NCBI RefSeq assembly: GCF_001653235.2
Contig: NC_035793.1
Location: forward strand, 4,340,001 to 4,404,000
Reading direction: 5' to 3'
Length of the DNA stretch: 64,000 nucleotides
DNA from: Pochonia chlamydosporia 170
Lineage: Eukaryota > Ascomycota > Sordariomycetes > Hypocreales > Clavicipitaceae
Part shown: piece after piece, positions 1-12,342 of the stretch
How positions within the stretch are numbered: position 1 is the stretch's first letter
Layout: every line of letters begins with the position of its first letter
Notes under the pieces: model-generated
The model's input: only the letters and a program-made list of their open reading frames with translations
Told to the model about the DNA's origin: nothing
Database searches by the model: none
Program-made: the position numbers and the translations under genes

Positions 1-1318
1 ACTGCGTTGAAGATGGACGGAAGGACGTTGATGCCGGCATCCTGGATAGCCAAGACGAAAGGCGAGGCCTTGGTATTAGCACCAGACGCACCTAGGAGAC
101 GCTTATCATCGCTTCGGAGAATGGTGCCGACGATGAAGAGGTTGATGACGTAGAACAGGGCGATACGCCAGAAGACCTGCTTGGAAGCAGTGGGAATGGA
201 CTTTCGAGGGTTCGCAGACTCAGCAGCAGCGAGACCAACCATCTCAGTACCACCAAAGGCGAAGGCTATGCCACAAGTTAGCAAGAAGAGACAAAAAGTC
301 ACACAAGAAGGATGAGAATAACTCACCCGCAACGACAAAGACGGCGCAGAAGCCCTTGAAGTTAGTAAAGGCACCAGGATCGTGCCAGTACTTTGTGCCA
401 AGGTAACCCTGGTTGCCGACACCGCCACAGTTGATAATGATGCCGAGGATAATGAAACCCACGCAAGCGCAGATTTTGATGATGGAAAGAACAAACTCGA
501 CTGCGAACTAATTAGAGTCAGGTTTCACGAGAGGATTAAGCGACAATGCTCACCTTCGCCATAGCCACGGACACCAAAGACTTGCACAACGACGAGAACG
601 AAAAGGAAGACGGTTACCCACACGGCCTGTTGATTGCTCGTTAGATGTCGGGTCTTGTTACGGAGGCTGTAATGGGGACTAAAACTGATGAAGCCAAGAC
701 GGCAGCCAAGTCGGGTGCCAAGAGAGGCGGCAACATACCATGTGGATATCGGTGCGCCAAAACTCAATCGTCTTAGATGCGGCGATCAACTCAAAGGGGA
801 GAACGGTGAGCCAGGACAGAGCGTATTCCCAACCGCAGGCAAATCCCCACGATTGATCAACAAAGCGGACAATGTAAGTGTAGAAGGCACCGTTGACGGG
901 ATACAGAACAGCCATTTCCGCAAGTGCCATATTAGTCATGAGCAACATGACGCCGATGATGAGATCTGTAATATCATGTTGGTCAAATTATCGTCGCGAA
1001 ATCGAAACGAAGTGACAAGAAATTTCTTACAGCCTGCAAATGGTCAGTTTTCTGTTTTCGCGAATTTCGAGTTGTTCAAATTTGCTCACCAATAACCAGA
1101 GACGCAGGACCACCCTTGGAAAGAGCACCTCCAGAACCGACGAAGAGACCAGCACCGATAGCGCCGCCGATAGCAATCATCTGCATGTGTCGACTGCGCA
1201 GGTCACGCTTAAGATGGCCCTCCGCCGGTTGCGTGGTGCCTTCTTCCACATCGTGAGACTGCGGTTTAACTGAAACCTCGGTCTCGAGATCCTTTGTGTG
1301 AGACTGTGAAGAGTCCAT
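1..1318 (-). CDS. Amino-acid permease (APC/YAT family), 5' part only
   Basis: Plasma-membrane amino-acid:proton symporter of the fungal general/proline permease type. Exons read on the minus strand: 1318-1090, 965-739, 626-554, 500-327 and 265 to beyond the left edge; donors are GTGAGC, GTATGT, GTGAGC and GTGAGT, and the frame is kept throughout. A short hydrophilic N-terminus leads into a glycine-rich first helix (GGAIGAGLFVGSG), the classical APC substrate-binding segment. Further on come VLYPVNGAF, GWEYALSWLTVLPFEL and FAFGGTEMVGLAAAES, all conserved in YAT permeases. About 323 codons are inside the window, so roughly 40 percent of a usual 530-560 aa protein is missing. Substrate cannot be told from the sequence. 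The start is the first ATG of the open frame. Confidence 0.93.
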
Positions 1319-1497
1319 GGTGGATGAGGTTTTTTGTTTCTCCTGAGGGTCAACTTGTGTGATTCAAGATGGGAAAAAGAGGAGAGACGAGATTGCCAAG
1401 AAGGACCTCTCGATGATCACCCCAGAGTCTCAGAAAACGGACCAAGGTAGGGGCGAGCATTGTCTTTATTCTTCGTAGGATTCAAGCAACCAACGTG

Positions 1498-1528
1498 ACA
1501 TGGACCTGGACATGGACATGGACATGGG
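1498..1528. repeat. Hexanucleotide TGGACA tandem repeat
   Basis: About four and a half copies of TGGACA/TGGACC in the presumed promoter or 5' leader of the amino-acid permease. It encodes Thr-Trp repeats in one frame, which is a by-product. Confidence 0.7.
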
Positions 1529-3349
1529 CCGCACTAGACAAGCTTTCCTTGGCTGCGCTAACGGTGCAGTTCCTCGCCCGGCGGGGTTCCAATGAAATGG
1601 AGACGTACGAGTATGTACTGCATGTGTCATTTGAAGCTGGTCTGGTGTATCCCGTTCTGGATAAGGTGGAGACTGGTCTCGACTATTGTACTTGAGTGAT
1701 CTGGTTGTTGAGGTGTTTGGATTGTGTTCGCCTTGATATGGGAAGGAATGCTGGTTCGTAAATTACCTCTGTTGCCAATCGTGAGAGAAAGTCCAAAGAC
1801 AAGAGTGAAATAACCAGCTGATTTAAATCACGACGTGTCTTCTACGGTTCGTACTACCAACATTTGTTTGCAAACCCTCGCGTTGTTTTGGAACAGTATA
1901 CGCGATGTTATCGAGGAATGATGAGTCGTTAACGACCCAGCCCTACCTTGCAACCCATACTCAGACACGAACCATGACATCTTCAAAGCCCAAAAATAAC
2001 CGCGCAAGTCTCAATGTATCATCGTTATTGATTCTTGATCATGCGAACATCCACGATGCCACCGCCCACGTTCAAGCCACTCTAGGGAAACGTGTTTAAA
2101 ACGAAGCCAGGTCATCAGCACCTAAAAAAAGAGAGAAAGCCATTCTTAGTTTTTGCCCAAAGAAGCTCCTGTGAGTTCCTGTCGCTTCCTCGATTGGCAG
2201 GACAGGGTTTTGATGGCGCAAGGCCAGTATAGCCAATGACAAGCGGCAGACGTGCATGCAATATGGTATGATAAAGAAGGAAAACATGGCTGACAATCTC
2301 TCCAGCTGCACAGCTTACAGCTCGACGCCATATTGGGCAGTGAAACCGCGATGCAGCACAGTAGAGTAGCACTTTTCTTTTGTTCATCATGAATCGTAAA
2401 GGCCCGTCAGCCGATCTAGCATATTGACGCCACGACAGGTTCAGCTCTCAGCCGCCAGATATTTCGGATCCATTGATCTTCAATCTTGTTTCCCCGCCAC
2501 AGGTTGATAGGCAGCACCTGGGCATCTGCAGTCAGCTTGGGGGTTCTAGAATTTTCGGTGGCGCATTTGATGGCGCTGCCTTTTTGGCAGGGTCGCTGTC
2601 CGGGAACCTTTGTTCAACAGGGGAATGGCAATTCAAAGGAGGGGGATGGATTTCGCGAGGACTGCGCACCAGGAGGCCTGAACGCAGGTCTGTTAAGCAT
2701 TGGTCATCTTTTGCTTGCATTTGCTCGCTAAGCGTGAGGGATACGAATACCTACAGGGCAGCGATCGTGATAAAATGTATAAGAGTCTGGTCCCATTGGA
2801 CCGACGCGCTTGTTGTTGCCTGACCTTGGCTGCCACACCCCAGGTGCCGTCATTGAATGACTCGGTTGACGTTTATTGTCTCCATGGTTCTTCCCGGAAG
2901 TTGGCAAGGGGACAATAAATATCGCGTTCTTAGCCCGCACAATGATTTCCAGAGACGGCCGAGATGTGCCTGGCCTGCGGTTGCCTTTCCCAGTGTACAT
3001 GACACGGTGCCACGAGAGTGGTTGCAGCAGAATTGGCAATCAGGGAATGCGTTGCCGTTATAACTGATGCTTGGCATCCAAGACATTGGCGAGCTTTGTG
3101 CGTTCAGTTGCGCGTTCAATGTTCAACCTTGAATGTTCACACGTCAGCAACACTGCAGCAGCGGCCCAACTGCCGTTTTGGGACGATGATACCCGGCCGG
3201 TGCGGGTGCTGGTTCTTCATTGGTCAACTTAAAACACCAAGTTTGATTGAACCAACGATAAGGTCCCCCCTTGTCGTGCTCCAAAATTCTAGAAAACTTG
3301 AAGTGTTGACTGGTTCATAGAACACGAACCAAAATTGGTTCAAGGCGTC

Positions 3350-3375
3350 AAGTGCGAGTGCAAGTGCAAGTGCAT
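3350..3375. repeat. Short AGTGCA/AGTGCG tandem repeat
   Basis: Four imperfect copies of a 6-bp unit (AGTGCG, AGTGCA, AGTGCA, then GTGCATG). Purely a simple repeat in non-coding sequence. Confidence 0.6.
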
Positions 3376-5455
3376 GGCCAGCTAGCTCCATGTCCCCTTG
3401 ACGAGTCAACGACGATCACTTCACACCTTCATCACACCTTCACACCTTGACCCAATCTCATCGCCCCAACCCCAGACGAAGCCTATCGATTCCACGGGCC
3501 TCCCGATGGCCCAAGCAGGGGTCATTCGTGCAGGTGGTCTGGTCAATTTCTTTGTGGAACACCGGACTGCTTCCCCACCCTCAAGGATTCTTCCATGCCC
3601 GTCATTGCTGTGCGAGTAGGTGTCTGGCGTTCTAGAAGGGCCCGGTGCCGCCCCATGCGGCGACTTTGCAGGGACTTTGCAAGCCACCAAGAAGCTTGGA
3701 TGGCATCGACATTGATTCAACCCAATTGATGGCAAGTCAAGTCAACTTGATTGTTTGCCGCCCCGCCAGCCTCGCAGCCTTTTGATGGGGACCCCATGAA
3801 TCGGCCATTCCCCTCCTGGGGTTTGCGACTTTGGCGAAACAAGGCACATGCTGTCAGCATCAAGGTGAGCGAATTTATATCTCAAGGTATCCATTTTTAT
3901 GAGTCCGGGATTGGCGATAAAGTTGGTGGAGAGCCGGGGCAAACACCAAAATACAGAAAAGTTCGTGCGTTAGACCCCAGAAGATTGCCCACCTTGTGCT
4001 CTCGCAGTTGTAGGGTAGGTAAGTGGTCACCTGCCGGTTCTCTTATTTTTCGCCACCAGACCAGACATTATTGGAGATTACTGGAGTCATGGACATAAAT
4101 TGCGTGCCGTGATAGCCCTGGCGGAGTAGAGGTAGCTCTTTTCCACAGAATCTTGCTGTAAAAATAATTGAACACTATGAGTGATTTGGAAGTGGTGTGG
4201 AGAAATGACGATACTCAAAGTATTCACCTTCTTTCGGGCATGTATTGTCTATCACAAGTCGCTGCAATATGGACACTACTCAACAGCACTAGAATGTGCT
4301 ATTGATTTATTTATTTACTAGATCGGACCAAAATGAAGTACCGGTAGCCGTGCTACCTACACTAATACTGCCCTGGACCATGACATGCAACTTACAGCTT
4401 CTCTACCTGTTAACCCCTCAAATGACGACCAGACAAACTACCCAGCATTTCGCTCCAAGTCGTCCAAATATCGCAGCCACGACCAGCAAAGGATCTCGGC
4501 GGAGCCTAGGCGCCATTACACCCAGAGAAGTAAAGAAATGAGCCGGAGGCGGCCAGAGAGAGCATCCTCGTGTACGTTCCAAACTAGGATTCAACTTCCC
4601 ATCATGCAATCAAGTTCTCAATTAGACTCCTGCCCTCTTCGGAGTTTTGACCCTGCTAGCGCCTTAGATACTGTGATGGCGTACGACAACGTTGGCCCAA
4701 TTAGTGATAGTAAGCTATATACAATAAAGTTTTGGCACTCCCCTACCCGGTTATGAGCAAATGGTGTGGTCTTGACAGCCTTAATATAGAAATGAATTGC
4801 GGCTTACAAACCACGTACTATAGAAAAGTCGCCGTAGATTTCTAAATCACAGGCCTGTAATGTTTCCGAAACTTTAAATGAGCTGTAGCCGTTTAATTTT
4901 ACGCCGTGATATTGTCAGAGCTGAGCTTAATATATGTTTGACCGGGTACAACAGGGGCGTTATTTATCATGTTCTTGTTGTAAGCTCCTAAATTGCTCCT
5001 GATTCACAATCTTGTAACGCTTTCAAAGTGGAGATACCGAGGCGTCATCCCAACAAGTAGGAGAACGGAGTGAGGTTTTAAGGGCGCCGCTTATTCGCAA
5101 CTGTGCATGTTTGGAGGCGATCGGTACGGCAGGGATCTTGTTGACCAGCAAAAGGTTGCTTTGTTCCAAGTATTTTTGCAGATTGTGGTCGAAGAGGAGC
5201 TACATATGTACCGCTAATGATATAGGGTGAGACTCAGGAAGAGAATTTTCTCAATCTAACGAATGTTCAAACCCCCTTCCCGGGACAAAGTACAATGACA
5301 GATCAATCTTATACTTTGATGCTTCCACGTAAATACTACAGGCTAATTGGGTGTGCAAATTTTCTTTACCACAGTTCTCTTCATGGGACACTGAACGTGA
5401 TCCTGATTACCTGCAACACGGCACTTATCATCGTGCCTGAAGTTTTGGCATCCAT

Positions 5456-7194
5456 TTAACTGCTATTCTTTCGCCTCGTCAATCGACAGTAGAGCCCAGT
5501 TTGTTTGACAAAGAAGAACCCCGTCAAGGTTAGCTCCGCGTCCGGGCGTGATAGGTGAATATCGTATCTTCGAAGAAGTTGCGGTATAAGCTTAGAGATT
5601 TCCAGGAGGGACACATTCTTGCCAATGCAAGTTCGAGATCCTGCGCCGAACTGGAAATTTCCAAAGCGCTACATTAGCATCCTTTGACCATTATACGTCA
5701 TGAAAGAGGGGACACGACTTACGGCGAGGAAGTTCCTCTCCATGGCCTGAAGCTTCGATGGTTCAGCCGTGAGCCACCGGTCGGGACGAAACTCATCCAC
5801 ATCCGATCCGTACACAACTTCATCTCGACTGGTAACCCAAGGATTCATGCCAACTATCGTGCCCTCTTGCAAATAAACACCTGAAAGTGTCGATCCGCCT
5901 TCCGGAACAACTCGCTCCAGCATCTGGCCACCTGACGGGTGTAGTCGCATCGCCTCTTTAATACACGCCTGGAGATAAGGCATTCGCATGGCTTCGGCGA
6001 ATTTTACTGGATCTGATAGCTCCTCGTCGCGATCAAATTTATCGAGTTCTGCAACGGCATCCTGGTAGCAAGTTGGATTTTTGCAGAGGAAATAAATTAT
6101 TGCCCGCAAGGCTATGGCTGTTGTATCACTCCCCGCAAAGCTAATAATAATAACATCAGTAACTACTATCTCGTTCCGTGAATAAAGACAGGGGCTTCAC
6201 ATACATGTTTGCAGACACATGAGCCAGCACCTGTTTATCCGTGATTAGCACCTCCCCTTCTCGAGAACGCTTGAACCGAGCCAACATATCCTTAGGTGAA
6301 GTAAGAGACTTTTCTGTGTTGCTATACTTTTCAAGTTGCTTTGCAGCAAACACAACAATCTTTCGTGCGGAATTCAGCCGCGCCACGGCCTTCAAGCTAG
6401 ACGTTATTGTTTTAACAAAGGAATTCCCCAGCAAGAACTTATGCAAGTAGGGCGCCTGGCCAATGATTGCATTATACGCCAGACGTCCTTCAATAGCATC
6501 AATAATCTGAGCCACATCCGTCTCCTGTTCCATAAAACCAAGTCTCTCGGAGAATGTAACCGACGTGACAAAGTCAAAGGCATACCACTGGAGCCAGGTA
6601 CCGAGATCAACATCTTCACCTTCCATTCTATCCATTTTCGACATGAAAATTCGGGAGCATTCATCTGCCATGGGCTCAAGCTCGACCATGGATGTCATGG
6701 AATATGCGTTGGCGACTGGGCGTTTCATCGACTTGTGAAGGGACTCATCGCGAACGGAAAACAGTGTTGGAACCTTGGATGTTCCCGTGTCTGCGTGGAA
6801 GATGTCATAGAACTCGCTCTGATCGGAAATTAGCATGCTTCAAGATTTACTAGTGTTTGGGGTGGAATTATGTTTGGACCTTGTAGAATTTAGATGAAAT
6901 GCCATAGATTTGGTTGATGCAGCTCGAATCCGAGACCGAGACATGATATGGTCCTACTCGTACTAGAGGGCCGTATTTTCTATGGTATTCGATATCTTTC
7001 AGAAACTGCTGGCCCTGGATGCCGGTGAGGCATCTATGCAATGAAGTGATGCTGGCTAGGAAAGGGCCGGGGATTCGTCTTAAACCGGGTTGGTATCTAA
7101 TCCGCAAAACATTTAGTCCCAGGATTATTGTAGCAATTGCGGCGACGAGCAACTTGTTGGCGTAAAGCGCTTCGAAAAAGGCCTGAACGGTCAT
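5456..7194 (-). CDS. Cytochrome P450 monooxygenase, pisatin-demethylase-like
   Basis: Heme-thiolate monooxygenase anchored in the ER membrane. Exons 7194-6880, 6818-6205, 6140-5723 and 5668-5456 give 519 aa, a normal length. A hydrophobic anchor covers residues 8-30, followed by the proline-rich hinge RRIPGPF. The I-helix AGSDTT lies at about 312-317 and is created across the second intron. The K-helix ExxR is E372-R375, and the heme loop FQFGAGSRTCIG has the axial Cys463. The C-terminal FFFVKQTGLYCRL resembles fungal pisatin-demethylase or benzoate-hydroxylase-like P450s (family knowledge); the substrate is unknown. The first donor (GTCCAA) is weak but the frame and product are right. It lies upstream of no backbone enzyme; a Zn2Cys6 regulator follows on the same strand. 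Confidence 0.95.
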
Positions 7195-9186
7195 TTTGAC
7201 GGTAATTGTAGATCCGCAAGGACGGCATAGCTTCCCTTGGTCAATCCATCAAGACTGGGAGTCAGATTGACGTTAAGTGAGTTCGACCTTGTTTCCACCA
7301 TTATCATCACGCTCTTACTAGAACCGTATCACGCACACGGTTCACGGATGTCCAGCGAAGAGGGCCCTCTCGTCGGGCCGCGATCCGATATGTGGGATTG
7401 GCCTGACGCCGAGTGCTCAGATGTTACCTCGTCCCAAATAGGATGTTGGGAAAATGTGTCTGGATATGGAACTCGGGGCAGACGGGTACGACCCGAAACC
7501 CGGTTCAAAGGATCATTGACAGGTTGAAGCGGGACAACACTGATTCGTGCCAGAAACTATATCCACAGAATCCTAGAATGCTGGGACTTGACCTACATGA
7601 CTCGCCAGCTTCTCATCAATTGCTACGTCTGCGCTAGAATTGACACTTGGTGCAATGTTGCGTCTCTAAAATGACACTCCTAGCTCGACAACATTGTCAT
7701 GGTACTGAAGGACTAGGAATCACTTCTTCTGTGGCGTTTGAGGGTATCATGTAACGCAGTCAGATCCCCATAAGTATCGGACAGGAAGGGGAGCAGCCGA
7801 GATAGAATACTACCTTATTCAATAGCCGTGTCCTCAGAGAGCGGCAATTGGAGTTTCACCCGGAGCAAGAGCACCTACATCCAGCCAAGGAGAGTATCCT
7901 AGTCATAGGTCATTGCCGTGAGAGTTAGGCAGAAGGGGCGCATCGTAGGAATGATCCTCCCAACACAGATAGAGTGCATGTTAAAAGACAAACCGGATGT
8001 TATCCCGCACCGCCGTCTGCGGAGCATGTTAGAAACGGTACCAACCCGAAATACTTCGCGTCTACAACCTCCCCGGGCAGCATATCCGATCCGTTCCGAT
8101 GTCCCGTGCATAGACACGATAATCATCTTCCCCAACACAGATTCCTTGCCTGGACTGCGTGAACCGCATTGGCCTTACTTGTCGAACACTTAGACATTGT
8201 GGATCTCGATTGGGAAATGGTCTAGCTCACGTCAGAGACGCGATCTAAACGAGGGATTTATGCTTATTTTTTAGATTGATGAATGAGAGTCATTGGCTAA
8301 GCACTATGTCGAAGGAGGAGTGGGCAAGAGCGTAACAGGGTATGGAATTGACGTAAATAGATGAGACTAGCCCCATTGCTGTAATCTACCATCATCCACT
8401 GAAGGCTCTTGGAGTCATATGTCGTCCAAGCATGGGTATTTATGCGATGCAACCAGGAGGAGTTGTCACTGAAGAGAGAATGGGAGACTCAAATACTCAT
8501 AAAAGAGCCCGAAAAGTCCCCGTTTACCCCGACGTACATCAACTCTTCGTATTTTGTCCAATGGCCGCAATGCCTGGCTTGGATACAAGTGTGTTTGTGG
8601 GCAGCTGAAGGACATGTGTCGCGCATTCTTCCGATGTGGATAGCAATGTTGTGTCCGCCGCTAGAGGGGAAGACTTTGGGCTGCAAAGAGCTCGATTAGC
8701 AAACTTTGTCATAGACGACATTGGGTGCGGTAAGCTCTTTGGCAATGCGTACAGGGACCTGGCTTTCATCTTGTCCGCCCGATTACTCCCAAGTAGGCCT
8801 GATGTGAAGATATAGCTATGCATGTAGAGAATTTAGTCCCGAAGCATGAGTATGTAAAACTCTAGATATATATAGTAGGGATATAAAATTCAAGGTCAAA
8901 GAGACTCATGCTCAGCGATGTCCGAATAAGACCTCGAGATATCATTACACCAGTTGACAAGACATTCTATTGACAGGTGTGCATCACGGCAAGGAAAACC
9001 AAGGGAAACCACAGGGTCATGTGGAAAAAAGATGTATCTAAGAACAATTTCATATTACTATTCGCCGCTAATAGATCTTGAGTCATACTGTCAGTGCCAT
9101 ACGCAGGGTGAGTTAGTACACAATCTCGCTGGCCCCTAACAGTCACCAAGGACATTCGTATCCTTCTTGCAACTGTGTTGAGCATC
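7195..9186. other. Intergenic stretch, no gene supported
   Basis: About 2 kb between the P450 start and the 3' end of the Zn2Cys6 gene. It should hold the P450 promoter. The open frames here (longest about 90 codons) show no recognisable family, signal peptide or consistent splice structure on either strand. Confidence 0.5.
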
Positions 9187-11456
9187 CTATGCCGAAAATC
9201 CTTGTGAGCCTAATATGGCAGAGTTCAAATCCTCCCACATTCTATCATCCCAGTAGTCCCAGGTTCGGCGATCTCCGAGATAATCATTAGGGGGAACGTC
9301 CATTCCATCAGTGTTGCCCCCGCCTTGCGATTGCCGCATCGGAGAGTTCTCCGGTTCCTCAGGGTCATTCACAATGTATCGGATTGCGCAGCGTTGCAGA
9401 TACTGTCGAGCAGTGGACTCACCCCCGAGAATAGCAGATAGTGTTGGCACCAGAATCTTGGAAGTGCCTTCCTGCGGGTGAAGCGCGGATTGTAAACCAC
9501 CAGTGCCCTGATTCTGTCTAGCTAGCTCAAACAGCCGAAGTCTTTCATCGTAAAGCCGCAGAATTACGCGGATGGCTTTTTCCCCGTCTACGAAAAGTTG
9601 TAGCCGGTGGCTCTCTGCTGCCAAGTTATTAAAGGCATGGAGGTCGTCCAGAACCATCTCGATATCGGCCCTCAAGTTATCCATGTTCGATGGCAGCTCA
9701 ACAAGGAGAAATGTCGCCAAACTAATGGCAGGAGAAAGTATTTGATAAGCACCAACATATGCTTTCGGAGTCCGTTGCCAATGCACTATACTAGGCTGGA
9801 AGCTGCGCATTGACTTGTACACGCTTAGGGCTGATGAGCTGGCTTCACAACATCGCTGCCATGAGTCCCCTATGGGTGGGCTGAGGAATGGTCGGAACAT
9901 GCGTAGGCGTTGTACGCACACAAAGCTGTGGATAAAGTGATAATGCCATCCTATAATGTTGCTAACGTCAGGAGCGAGTATGTGCTGTTCGAAGCTTTGG
10001 CCGTTTTGCAGGAACCACGGTGCATCCTCCAAAATCTGCTTCATTTCATCGTCTATCTCAGCAACAAAATCGTAAGAAGCCATATTGGCCCCGTTGTTAA
10101 TGCACAATCTGTTGATGCGTTTGAACAGTCTGGAACGAAAGCGATGTCCGCTCATAAGGGTGGGTTCGGACAAGGGTTTCGCATTTACTCGCTCTGGAGT
10201 AATGTCGGCATCGTTGCAATTCGAAGGGAATGGAACAGGCGACAGGTAGCTTTGTATCAAGGGTTGGCGACCAATACAGAGGGACTGAAACCTGGTGACC
10301 GATCAGTGACTGCGCATTAGTACAAAGTTGAGCTATCCATACGTGTCCGTTGACGCTAGATCCCACCATACGCGATGTCGCATCTCTCTTTCCACATAAC
10401 TCTCCACGGAAGGTGGGCTTTCTTTATCTAGTCCTAACGCTTGCGCAGCGCGAACAGCTTGTCCTAGATGACTATATTCTTGGTCAACATGAAGGATCGT
10501 CAGCGGTGCGGAGGCGCAACGTACATATTCAGAGCTTCCACCTTCTTAGTCACTAGACAGTAGAGTTGCGATGTTACAAATACTTGAATGTACTCCAGTT
10601 CTGGTTGAAATTCACGGCCCCCGGCGCGTAGGGCTTGTTGTGAGGCCGAAAACCAACGCTCAGTTAATCTGGCCATATCTGTAACTTCGAATCCAGCAGC
10701 TTCTGCGAGCTGGGTGGGGACATGCACTGCGCTTAGAGCCAGGATCATGTAAAGCAGCGCAAGCCAAGGGAGACGTATATCATTGATATGTGTCGTCCAA
10801 AGTTCGGCGTAAGCAGCACGGAAGGATGGCCCGTGAATAGACTGGTTCATCCAATTCATATTCTCGAAAAAGTACGAGATCAGCATATCGCACTGGCTTT
10901 GCCTTGGGAGGGCGTAGATTAGGATTTTTCTCCAGTGCAGATCAGGCTCATCTAGTAGACTGCAGTCGATGGAATCGAGTGACAAGCGCAGTTTTATTGA
11001 TGCAACGCTGGCACCAGGAGGGAAATGACGGGTGCTGTTGGTCTCTTGAACAGAACTGTCAACGCTGGTGCGGTTGCTTTGACCTTGGGTCAATGCGATT
11101 CTTTTCTCAATGCTTCCCTCAGTGCTTCCCTCGGCATGGATGGAGGCATGGAGGTCGTCTTCGCTCTTTGGTTCTCCTTGCGTAATACTCGGTAATGTCG
11201 TGGAGGCAGACGCCGACTGAATGTTTTGATAGGCTCTGAGCTCAGGCAGTTCCTTGGTCCTGACTCCGATGGGCTGTATCATCGTTGCCGGAGACGGGTT
11301 AAGTCGACACTGATCTTGGCGGCCATGGCGAGAACAGCTTTGGCATGGTACGCCTCTGTCGCATCTCAACTTGTGTATTCGACAAGGAAGACAGCTGAGG
11401 ACTCTCCTCTTTCTCAGCGGCCGGTCGCCCGAGCCAGACGCCGGCGCGAGGTTCAT
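9187..11456 (-). CDS. Zn2Cys6 fungal-specific transcription factor
   Basis: Nuclear DNA-binding regulator. Exons 11456-10525, 10471-10343 and 10291-9187 join in frame to 721 aa. The binuclear cluster is near the N-terminus, Cys22-x2-Cys25-x6-Cys32-x5-Cys38-x2-Cys41-x8-Cys50, with a basic stretch (RKRR) just before it. The fungal_trans middle homology region is clear: a helical part around EVTDMARLTERWF, then RHRVWWDLASTDT joined across the last 51-bp intron to FQSLCIGRQP, then FPSNCNDADIT. I chose the ATG at 11456 because it sits close to the zinc cluster; an open frame continues upstream without an ATG nearer than 11549. Target genes are unknown; the same-strand neighbours are a P450 and an NCS1 permease. 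Confidence 0.94.
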
Positions 11457-12342
11457 TGCGTTGCGATCGAACCAGAGTATCCAACGATAAGCTCGAAAAA
11501 CAGAAACAAACAAAATACCAGACGTTACTGCATCTTGCGTCAACGCCATGCCTTCGCATGGGGAGAGGCGAATAGCGACAGCTCAATGCCATGTCGGCCA
11601 TGATCCCGTGATCTCGCATTCTGCATCTCACATCCTGCACTCCCCACAAATACCGGACCGTGTGTCTGCAACGGACTCATCATGGCGAAGAGGTTGACGA
11701 CGAACCGATCTGAGGGCCATTCCGCTGCTCGGTCCAACTATTGGCGGGTGCGCGGCGCCATCAAGCAACCATTCAGTCGCCATCAGTCGAGAGAGGAAGA
11801 AAACCAGTAGCAAGCGAACAGTCTGTCACCACCGACGCCACAACACACAGTATCTCCACTGTACGACCGTGGTCAACCCATGAGGTGTGGACATCGATAT
11901 TGAGGTTGGTGAGAGCAAAGCTTGTTGTGTGGTGAGGCGGCGGCAGCTCTCTCGTGTCGTTGCGCCTTTGCCTCAGCAAAAAAAACAAAACAAAAAAAGG
12001 AAAGTGCAAGCTGCCTTCCCCTTCCCCCACGCCTACCTCGAACTTGATGGCGCCGCGTGAGTTCGGAATTTGCCCCGATGCATGGCAAAGCTGCGACTGG
12101 AACCGCCAAATCGTCGGCCTATCAAACGGCGAGGAAGATTCGGCAACGCGAGGTGGTTGACGAAACGACGCTACTGGTAAGACAATAGCATAATTAACTA
12201 TTGTCGCCCAAATCGGGTCGCCCTCTCCACATTTTTATCTGCATGAAGATGGAGCTTGGGCAAATTATGCATGCTCTTTGGCAACGGCTGCATAACGTCC
12301 GAAATGTCGTGCCCACTCGAACTCCTCGATGAATTGTTGCTG
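11457..12342. other. Intergenic stretch with an A-rich tract
   Basis: About 0.9 kb between the Zn2Cys6 start and the end of the NCS1 gene, presumably the regulator's promoter and 5' leader. It holds an A-rich CAAAA-type tract near 11979-12003 and no supported gene. Confidence 0.5.

Larger units (their letters stand above)
1319..5455. other. Intergenic stretch, no gene supported
   Basis: About 4.1 kb between the divergent side of the permease and the 3' end of the P450. It should contain the permease promoter. I see only short open frames without family resemblance or splice-linked partners. It carries two short simple repeats (listed separately) and an AT-richer part from about 4100 to 5450. 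No transposon protein or RNA gene was recognised. Confidence 0.5.

Noticed and set aside
7237..8823. Several ORFs of 60-96 codons on both strands
   Set aside because: Mutually overlapping, no splice-linked partners and no family resemblance.
10500..11549. Longer N-terminus for the Zn2Cys6 factor (31 extra residues)
   Set aside because: The extension is hydrophobic and unlike regulator N-termini, and its start lies in what looks like 5' leader.
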